11,873 bases of DNA from the NCBI GenBank assembly GCA_937901455.1, contig CALDIA010000149.1, positions 1 through 11,873 of the forward strand, read 5' to 3'. Source of the stretch: an uncultured Bacteroidales bacterium (GTDB lineage: Bacteria; Bacteroidota; Bacteroidia; Bacteroidales; WCHB1-69). This document shows positions 7,294 through 11,873 of the stretch, in pieces. Under the pieces are notes generated by a model. The model was not told the DNA's origin. It worked only from the letters and a program-made list of their open reading frames with translations, and ran no database searches. The translations under genes and the position numbers were made by a program. The number at the start of each line of letters is the position of its first letter. Position 1 is the stretch's first letter.

Positions 7294-9161
7294 AACGGAT
7301 ATTTGTTTTTATTTGTTTTCTATTGTCTATAACGGCAAATTCGTTTTGCCAAACGATAATGTATGATACACCTAATGAAATGTTTGTCGAATACAATGAT
7401 GACAGAGACACCATTATGGCAACTCATTTTTATCGGTTGTTTGTTGAAGACAATAGGTTTGTATTGCAAAAACATCACATGGTTGAATATAACTATGATC
7501 CGAGATACAATACATCAGACACACTATTGATGTCTTTTGGAAGTTGTTGGCTACAAGGCAATGAATTGATGATGAAAGATAGTTTAAATGGTTATGCCAT
7601 GAAAGCTGTTTTTGACAATGAGGATGGTTTGCAGTTCATTCAAGGACTGTCTTTTACATTAAAAAGAGCCTTCCGTCGGCAGTTTTGGAATGGTCGGATA
7701 ATTGATAGCCTTCTTCCAAAATTTGATTCAGATGTGATGGATTTAGAATATTTCCGAAATCAGAAAGAAGCAAAGAAGGTGAAAACAGGTTGTTATGAAT
7801 CAAGTTATAATAAGATATTCAATCTGATGGGGGATGGAAGATATGTTTACTATAGTGTTTATCCAAATGACACATTGTCGAAAGGACGATGGTCGCAACA
7901 AGGTAGTCTGCTCGTCTTCTTGGACGATGGATTGACAGAGCCTTTTTACGCAGTTATGGAGAACATAAAGCCCACGACTGTTCGAGGCTTAATGATGCCT
8001 GGCGCATTCTACATGACAAAATTCGGGAAAGAAACAAACGATTTATATCATTATGTAGGATACGATGATAACGGACCATCCAAAACTGATTTGGCAAAGC
8101 CGTTGATGGGAAACGGCTTTATCAATGCCAGATTTAAGAGCCGATCTGAAGAGAACCGCGTTTATGAGTTGTATTTTTATGAAAAAGAATACTCTATCGA
8201 ACAAATCCAATACTTTGGTGACATAATTCCGGTTCTTACCCTTTCATATGGTAAATATACGAAAGAAGGCAATATGCTTTATCTGAATGATAGTTTAAAT
8301 GGATATCAGATGGCGGTTGAATTGTCTGCTGATACTTCAAAGTTGATAATGATACAAGGTTATTGTTCGTGGATAGGCAAAGAATTCGGGTTTCAAGATA
8401 AAACATGGCATCGACCAAAGTTTGCCTATTTCTTTGATTTTGACGATTTCTATTGCCCGTTTGAAGATTATCGGAATCAGAAATACATAAGTTGTCGCTC
8501 TCTGGCAGAGAAAAACGACGGCTTCCTGTTCTTTGCAAATATAGCGGAGGAAGACTCGGTAGCGTGGCTAATTAATTCAGATGAAAACAAAATCTCCATT
8601 GACAGTTTCAATGATTTGAATTTGGCTGATTTGGATTTGAATGAATGCAAATTTATTGAATCTGAAGAAGACAAGGACTTTTTGTTTTCTCTCATTACCT
8701 ATACGGAATGGATGTTTGATTCCATAACAGACTCTGACGAAGAGGGCTTGACCCACAATTATGATAATTGGTTTTGGTTCACAAACAAAATGTTGAAAGA
8801 TAATTATACCCTCTATTCCATGGGAAAAGTTGATTTTTATAATGGTTTCGAGAGTTATCTTTTTGCTATGCATAGTTCCGATATGTGTTATGACAACATT
8901 TTGCTATATGGTATTAATGTCAGAAATGGATTTGTGGTTTCTGTCGTACAACTAAATAAACTGTTTACTTCTGCTTGTGGAGATTATGGAGATTTCAAAA
9001 CAGAAGTCTTCTATCAACTTAATGGGAGAAGATGTCTGTTGCAATCAAGTCGATGTAGTTTTACTATGGGAGAGAAACACACAAGTGGCGAAAGCACCTC
9101 GTTTGTGTTTTCATCGGAAGGTAGAATTATATGGAACAACCTTGGTAATAGTAAACAATAA
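7290..9161 (+). CDS. Exported repeat-module protein, candidate immunity protein of the RHS toxin
   Basis: I do not recognise the family. The ATG at 7290 overlaps the toxin stop as ATGA, giving translational coupling and 623 residues; an in-frame ATG at 7284 would add Met-Ala. A Sec signal peptide (about 1-20, MKRIFVFICFLLSITANSFC) is evident. There is no clear lipobox, because Phe precedes the Cys. At least three related modules follow (about 45-130, 165-265, 280-375), each with aromatic strands, a G.W...G..L...D pattern and, in two of them, an almost identical DSLNGY hairpin (97-102 and 334-339; the DNA shares GATAGTTTAAATGG). The pattern suggests small beta-barrel or lipocalin-like units. 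The C-terminal part (about 410-623) is Asp/Glu-rich, then beta-like. The position immediately after a swapped toxin tip, the coupling, and similarly low GC point to immunity in the periplasm or on the surface. At 623 residues it is unusually large for that role. Confidence 0.85.
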   Translation: MKRIFVFICFLLSITANSFCQTIMYDTPNEMFVEYNDDRDTIMATHFYRLFVEDNRFVLQKHHMVEYNYDPRYNTSDTLLMSFGSCWLQGNELMMKDSLNGYAMKAVFDNEDGLQFIQGLSFTLKRAFRRQFWNGRIIDSLLPKFDSDVMDLEYFRNQKEAKKVKTGCYESSYNKIFNLMGDGRYVYYSVYPNDTLSKGRWSQQGSLLVFLDDGLTEPFYAVMENIKPTTVRGLMMPGAFYMTKFGKETNDLYHYVGYDDNGPSKTDLAKPLMGNGFINARFKSRSEENRVYELYFYEKEYSIEQIQYFGDIIPVLTLSYGKYTKEGNMLYLNDSLNGYQMAVELSADTSKLIMIQGYCSWIGKEFGFQDKTWHRPKFAYFFDFDDFYCPFEDYRNQKYISCRSLAEKNDGFLFFANIAEEDSVAWLINSDENKISIDSFNDLNLADLDLNECKFIESEEDKDFLFSLITYTEWMFDSITDSDEEGLTHNYDNWFWFTNKMLKDNYTLYSMGKVDFYNGFESYLFAMHSSDMCYDNILLYGINVRNGFVVSVVQLNKLFTSACGDYGDFKTEVFYQLNGRRCLLQSSRCSFTMGEKHTSGESTSFVFSSEGRIIWNNLGNSKQ

Positions 9162-9175
9162 CCCGTTCTCCCATT

Positions 9176-9242
9176 CTTCCGAATTATCAATTCGGAAGCC
9201 GTGAGTGTCAGCATTTGCAATGCGAAAAAAAAGTTTTGCACG
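9176..9242 (+). repeat. Intergenic double-hairpin repeat, copy 1
   Basis: A 10-bp inverted repeat (CTTCCGAATT, loop ATC, AATTCGGAAG; 9176-9198) is followed by CCGTGAGTGTCA and a second palindrome, GCATTTGCAATGC (9211-9223), then eight A and GTTTTGCAC. It is nearly identical over 66 bases to copy 3 at 11808-11873, with one visible difference in the first loop. It begins 14 bases after the stop of the putative immunity gene. The first hairpin might act as a transcription end for that operon, although no T-run follows. Confidence 0.85.
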
Positions 9243-9265
9243 ATGAAATAAAACCATTATTTTTG
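9235..9265 (+). promoter_or_regulatory. Strong Bacteroidetes promoter arising at the end of repeat copy 1
   Basis: TTTG at 9235-9238, inside the repeat's conserved tail, lies 19 bases before TATTTTTG at 9258-9265, a full match to TTTG-N19-21-TAnnTTTG. Transcription would start near 9272 and reach the gene at 9432 with a leader of about 160 nt that contains the two REP-like hairpins. Copy 2 of the repeat has lost the TTTG tail and shows no equivalent promoter. Confidence 0.55.
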
Positions 9266-9310
9266 CCCACGAAACGAAAGGCATCAGCCATGAAAGCCAC
9301 AGCAAACATA

Positions 9311-9327
9311 GGGGATGGCAAATCCCC
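9311..9327 (+). repeat. REP-like palindrome 1
   Basis: GGGGATGGCAAATCCCC forms a 6-bp stem with loop GGCAA. It shares the core GGATNGCAAATCC with the palindrome 10 bases downstream, so the two look like members of one repeat family rather than chance hairpins. They lie in the leader of the following gene. Confidence 0.6.
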
Positions 9328-9337
9328 AGTCTCGGTG

Positions 9338-9360
9338 CCAGCGGATTGCAAATCCGCTGG
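9338..9360 (+). repeat. REP-like palindrome 2
   Basis: CCAGCGGAT at 9338-9346 and ATCCGCTGG at 9352-9360 form a perfect 9-bp stem with a TGCAA loop. Together with the preceding palindrome it makes a tandem pair resembling the REP units mobilised by IS200-type REP-associated transposases. No such transposase is in the window. Confidence 0.65.
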
Positions 9361-9431
9361 AACGGGGAACCCGTATTATTCGTATCCTTACTCTGCGGCA
9401 AAGTACTATTTTAACCTGAGACCTTAACGTT

Positions 9432-10199
9432 ATGAGAAGCATAAATAAAACATTGGTTTTGCCATTTCTGTTAGTGACCAGCACATTCTCGTATGCGCAA
9501 AGATACACAACTGACACTTCCTCATTCTATTTCCCTACCGAGGTGTTGTTGAAAAAGCATTTGGAGGCGTACTGGCGAAATGATTCAGCTTCTGTGGCGG
9601 TGTTTTCAGATGATTTAGGACATGAGCCCGATTCTCTTGAAATGGACAGTTTAGTTGACATGCGCCTCAAGAGTTTGGCATTGTCAGCCAATCGTATTTA
9701 CTCTTCTTCCCTCCAAGAGCTTGACGAGCCTGTTCTTTTTAATGGGTATCCCACCACGGTCTATCGCCTAACTTGGTTCCAGAATGAATTAAAGGCCGAC
9801 TATTCTCCATATTCAATCAGGATTGAAGAAGGTGAGAATGGCAGGCATGTTGCTTATTTCAGTTATCGTCTTTGGGACAGGAAGCGGACCGTCCCGTCGT
9901 TACATCATGACACCATTGTCATTGATGAGAATAGTCGGGAAGAGCTTGTCCGTCAAATAGACAAGTATGGGCTTTATAACAAACCGTCTATGCTTGACAC
10001 CTTAATTATTGTTTTCGGAGGTTCTACATGCATTCTCGAAAGTTGGGAAAACGATGAATATCATGCTGTCTTTAGGAATTGCTCATTAGATCCTGAAATA
10101 TGTGAATTGCAAATGTATATGTGGCGATTAATAGGAATGAAGAGAAAAATGCCTGATGGCAAACCGGGCTTGTTGTCGCGTTTGTTTGGGTTCTTGTAA
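9432..10199 (+). CDS. Exported protein of unknown function, possible second immunity protein
   Basis: A 255-residue protein that I cannot assign to a named family. A Sec signal peptide is clear: MRSINK, a hydrophobic core, and cleavage after SYAQ near residue 23. The mature protein is mixed alpha/beta. Its C-terminal third has a G..TCILESWENDEYHAVFR strand pair (about 208-226), then ICELQMYMWRLIGMKRK and a basic tail, giving a fold that looks like small enzyme-inhibitor or immunity proteins, though this is only an impression. It starts 270 bp after the previous gene and has its own candidate promoter within the repeat at 9235-9265, so it need not depend on the toxin operon. Lying just after an RHS toxin and its coupled partner, it could be an immunity gene left from an earlier toxin tip. 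No toxin fragment for it is visible. Confidence 0.8.
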   Translation: MRSINKTLVLPFLLVTSTFSYAQRYTTDTSSFYFPTEVLLKKHLEAYWRNDSASVAVFSDDLGHEPDSLEMDSLVDMRLKSLALSANRIYSSSLQELDEPVLFNGYPTTVYRLTWFQNELKADYSPYSIRIEEGENGRHVAYFSYRLWDRKRTVPSLHHDTIVIDENSREELVRQIDKYGLYNKPSMLDTLIIVFGGSTCILESWENDEYHAVFRNCSLDPEICELQMYMWRLIGMKRKMPDGKPGLLSRLFGFL

Positions 10200-10446
10200 T
10201 GTGCGAAATGGATTTGTTTACCCCGTTCTTCCTAATTTTCAATTCGGAAGCCGTGAGTGTCAGCATTTGCAATGCGAAAAATGGCTTGTGCGGCGACTCG
10301 CAAATTCTCCTTGCACCGCACCAGCACAACACCCGCGAGGAGAACAAGAAAATCAAGGAAGGCGAGGTGAATTTCATTGCTTGTCACCGGAAATCATATT
10401 TCGTCATTTTCAATACGAAATTACCTATAATCATGGTGTATAAAAA
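10200..10446. other. Intergenic region between convergent genes, mostly repeat-derived
   Basis: It contains repeat copy 2 (10228-10281) and then about 165 bases with no supportable gene. Short + strand frames run across the repeat but have no start context, signal peptide or conserved pattern. An imperfect palindrome (ATTTCGT 10398-10404 with ACGAAAT 10415-10421) lies just beyond the end of the abiEii remnant and could be a weak terminator for the - strand. Its ATTTTCAAT loop resembles the loop region of the repeat hairpin. Confidence 0.5.
10228..10281 (+). repeat. Intergenic double-hairpin repeat, copy 2 (3' truncated)
   Basis: It carries the same two-hairpin unit: CTTCCTAATT with AATTCGGAAG (one mismatch in the stem, 10228-10250), CCGTGAGTGTCA, and GCATTTGCAATGC (10263-10275). 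It diverges after five A, so the TTTG-containing tail seen in copies 1 and 3 is missing. It lies 28 bases after the stop of the 9432-10199 gene. Confidence 0.85.
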
Positions 10447-10859
10447 TCACTTCAGCTTCTGAATCTCATTCCAGTAGAAGAAAGCCTCGACATTGCTTTT
10501 CTTGAACTTGTTGAACTTCGTGGGCAGTGGCTCTGTGATAATAGCATCAACCAACTGTTGCGCGTTGTCGGGCATGAAGTGGTGTACCTCTGATACGCCT
10601 TTCTCGATGAGTTTGCTGAGATAGGCCGTCTTGGAAGCGTTGACAATGGCATGGTCGAGGCCGTAGTTTTTCACGCTGTGGATGTAATTACGCACTTTTC
10701 CCATGCCGTTTTGGATCAACTGAAACTCTTCAGGGTTTTCTATGCCTCTGAGACAGATGCAACGGGGATGGCCTTTTCGGCCAATGCAATGTCTTTCACG
10801 TTGTTTTCTTTGGCGACTTTTTCTATCCATGCCGCAGTTCTACTATCTGGATGTATCAT
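10447..10859 (-). pseudogene. abiEii: AbiEii-type nucleotidyltransferase toxin remnant (catalytic core deleted, frame shifted)
   Basis: Reading down from the ATG at 10859, the first frame gives MIHPDSRTAAWIEKVAKEN followed by NVKDIALAEKAI, the characteristic start of AbiEii-like nucleotidyltransferases, then leaves the family pattern and stops at TAG (10742-10740). From about 10775 a second frame gives the family's C-terminus: CLRGIENPEEFQLIQ, then DHAIVNASKTAYLSKLIEKG and a final KSNVEAFFYWNEIQKL, stopping at 10449-10447. The middle of the protein is missing, including the expected GG[ST]xL nucleotide-binding motif and the DxD metal site; full-length relatives are about 290-330 residues, from recall. 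An internal deletion with frame change explains both parts. The start overlaps the end of abiEi by 17 bp, the normal arrangement of the operon. The longest - strand frame here (from 10830) is therefore not an independent gene. Confidence 0.85.
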
Positions 10860-11577
10860 GATTGATGGTATTAATGATTTTAAGTATAGAGTCTTTACGA
10901 TGACGGCGTGTAGCATAACGGAGCAAACGGCTGAGATTCACATTGTTCATACTGAAAGCATTCTCAAATATCGTGTAGAGTTCTGCACCTTGGGCAAAGT
11001 TCAACTCCCTGTCGCCGGCGGCATCCACCAGTATTTTCTCCAAAGTGGGTACAGGCGTGTCGTTTACCGAAGTAATAGGAGCTTCATTAACCAGAACACG
11101 GACAATCAACAGTTTGTCGGTGGTGATGTATCTCTCACATTCTTGTGCTGTAGGGTTCAATAGGATGGACATGGGTGAAGCATGACCTTGCAAGAAATTG
11201 AAAACCGATTCCATGGCCACGCGTTCCACATCGACAAACACCATTCCCAAAGCAGGGATGTGACGCATATAAGGAACCAACGCGGATGGTTTCCAGACAC
11301 AGAAATCGGCAAAAGGGAATTTCCTTTTTATCTGTTCAGCTATCGACCGCTCTTCTTCTGAGGGCTTATAAACAAAAGGTTGTTTGCCTTTTTCAGGAAA
11401 GGAATACGAACCATATCCCGATTTAACTAGCTTTCCTTGTTCCACAAGACGGTTCAGCAGCACCCGAGCCGATGCTTTAGATACATCGTTCCTACCTAAG
11501 TGCTGCATTAGGTTCCGTCTGAGGAAAGGCTGTCCCTGCATGGATGCATAATCTAATATCTGTTCAGTTATTGTCAT
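10843..11577 (-). CDS. abiEi: AbiEi-type antitoxin and transcriptional regulator (DUF6577-like)
   Basis: A 244-residue antitoxin of the AbiE type IV toxin-antitoxin system. In this family AbiEi represses its own operon and counters the AbiEii nucleotidyltransferase; AbiE systems can abort phage infection. Residues about 1-62 form a winged helix-turn-helix (TITEQILDYA, then SKASARVLLNRLVEQGKLVK and SGYGSYSFPEK). The rest matches the AbiEi/DUF6577-type C-terminal domain, with FADFCVWKP, a MESVF segment, EAPITSV, PTLEKILVDA, and a closing LSRLLRYATRRHRKDSILKII. I chose the ATG at 11577 because it begins the helix-turn-helix directly; an ATG at 11604 adds nine residues and would overlap the candidate -7 element. 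The downstream toxin is broken, so this is now an antitoxin without a working partner in the window. Confidence 0.88.
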   Translation of the reverse strand: MTITEQILDYASMQGQPFLRRNLMQHLGRNDVSKASARVLLNRLVEQGKLVKSGYGSYSFPEKGKQPFVYKPSEEERSIAEQIKRKFPFADFCVWKPSALVPYMRHIPALGMVFVDVERVAMESVFNFLQGHASPMSILLNPTAQECERYITTDKLLIVRVLVNEAPITSVNDTPVPTLEKILVDAAGDRELNFAQGAELYTIFENAFSMNNVNLSRLLRYATRRHRKDSILKIINTINHDTSR

Positions 11578-11601
11578 AATGACTGTATCGTAATTCGGGT
11601 G

Positions 11602-11609
11602 CAAAGATA
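11602..11609 (-). promoter_or_regulatory. -7 element of the abiE promoter
   Basis: On the - strand this reads TATCTTTG, a match to the Bacteroidetes TAnnTTTG element, 24 bases before the chosen abiEi start. No good -33 TTG is found at the usual spacing. The upstream region is instead occupied by the inverted repeat at 11617-11645. Confidence 0.5.
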
Positions 11610-11616
11610 TAACAAT

Positions 11617-11645
11617 TTTGGCAAATAATAATGTGTTTTGCCAAA
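11617..11645. promoter_or_regulatory. Inverted repeat, probable AbiEi operator
   Basis: TTTGGCAAA (11617-11625) and TTTGCCAAA (11637-11645) are perfect 9-bp inverted arms with an 11-bp spacer, so arm centres are 20 bp apart, about two helical turns. The repeat covers the -15 to -43 side of the candidate abiE promoter. Studied AbiEi proteins bind inverted repeats upstream of their own operon and repress it, so this is the expected place and form of such an operator. Confidence 0.6.
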
Positions 11646-11737
11646 TAAGTTATTGTTTGTAGATGCTTAATAGAATAATTTGATAGGATATTATACCCCT
11701 GGTTTTTCGAACCAGCGCATAAGTCAAACAAATTCGA
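11646..11737. other. AT-rich intergenic stretch with a small hairpin
   Basis: No gene is supportable. CTGGTT (11699-11704) and AACCAG (11710-11715) form a perfect 6-bp hairpin with loop TTTCG. On the + strand a frame runs from here through the repeats to the end of the window, but without a start codon or recognisable protein pattern. Confidence 0.4.
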
Positions 11738-11789
11738 CAACGTCCTTCGCGGCACGAAGAAGTTCAGCCAGTTAAAGGCTGAGAGGTTA
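11738..11789 (+). repeat. Right copy of the flanking direct repeat
   Basis: Matches positions 1-52 in the same orientation, with two substitutions in the first 50 bases. Here the repeat is followed after 18 bases by copy 3 of the double-hairpin repeat, so the two may be parts of one longer repeat unit. Confidence 0.8.
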
Positions 11790-11807
11790 CGAAGTGAATG
11801 CTTCGTT

Positions 11808-11873
11808 CTTCCGAATTTTCAATTCGGAAGCCGTGAGTGTCAGCATTTGCAATGCGAAAAAAAAGTTTTGCAC
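11808..11873 (+). repeat. Intergenic double-hairpin repeat, copy 3 (runs to the window end)
   Basis: Same organisation as copy 1: 10-bp inverted arms CTTCCGAATT and AATTCGGAAG (11808-11830), spacer, GCATTTGCAATGC (11843-11855), eight A and GTTTTGCAC, at which point the window ends. Copy 1 continues from this point into a -7 promoter element, so the same promoter may exist just beyond the window. Confidence 0.85.

Noticed and set aside
9215..9427. A 70-residue + strand frame with MQCEKKVLH and CKSAGTG
   Set aside because: It is a translation of the double-hairpin repeat and the two REP-like palindromes. It has no start context or protein-like conservation, and the other repeat copies break the frame.
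10156..10462. Two overlapping + strand frames of 87-95 residues
   Set aside because: They run across repeat copy 2 and into the end of the abiEii remnant on the other strand. Nothing supports translation.
10447..10830. A 127-residue - strand gene of its own
   Set aside because: Its first about 20 residues are out-of-frame abiEii N-terminal DNA and the rest is the AbiEii C-terminus. It is better described as part of the pseudogene.
10651..11163. A 170-residue + strand frame
   Set aside because: It is antisense to abiEi and to abiEii family sequence that is clearly recognisable on the - strand.
11679..11789. tRNA-like GGTTTTTCGAACCAG segment
   Set aside because: It resembles a T-arm only loosely. 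The loop does not fit the consensus and no acceptor, D or anticodon arms can be drawn.
1..11873. CRISPR array or prophage
   Set aside because: No regularly spaced short repeats and no phage structural, integrase or cas genes are visible. The repeats found are dispersed and of a different kind.

Overview
The window looks like an accessory region from a Bacteroidetes (Bacteroidales-type) chromosome. Evidence: a type IX secretion (T9SS) C-terminal sorting domain, Sec signal peptides ending in Bacteroidetes-style 'AQ/CQ/GQ' cleavage regions, promoters of the TTTG-N19-21-TAnnTTTG type, A-rich leaders without a strong Shine-Dalgarno, and moderate GC. No plasmid, phage or IS genes are visible. All functions are read from motifs; no database search was run.

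Layout. Positions 1-52 hold a repeat that recurs near the right end (11738-11789). Positions 62-450 contain a Bacteroidetes promoter (167-198) and a strongly structured transcribed region (about 299-408) ending in a terminator-like hairpin. The main operon follows on the + strand: a small secreted protein with one YD-like motif and a T9SS tail (451-894); a 2126-residue secreted SpvB/FG-GAP/YD-repeat/RHS-core polymorphic toxin (913-7293) whose C-terminal tip carries an HExxH metallopeptidase-like motif; and, overlapping it by ATGA, an exported 623-residue protein built from repeated modules (7290-9161), the positional candidate for the immunity protein. A second exported unknown protein (9432-10199) lies behind an intergenic repeat that appears to supply its promoter.

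The right part, on the - strand, is an AbiE-type (type IV) toxin-antitoxin locus. The antitoxin/regulator AbiEi is intact (11577-10843), with a likely operator inverted repeat upstream. The toxin AbiEii (10859-10447) is a remnant: its first about 31 residues and last about 100 residues survive, out of frame, and the catalytic core is gone.

Three copies of one intergenic repeat (9176-9242, 10228-10281, 11808-11873), each with two hairpins, separate the accessory genes. The first copy is followed by two REP-like palindromes. The likely working model is a surface or secreted contact toxin with a swapped, AT-rich tip and its immunity gene, sitting in a repeat-rich region where cassettes are gained and lost.
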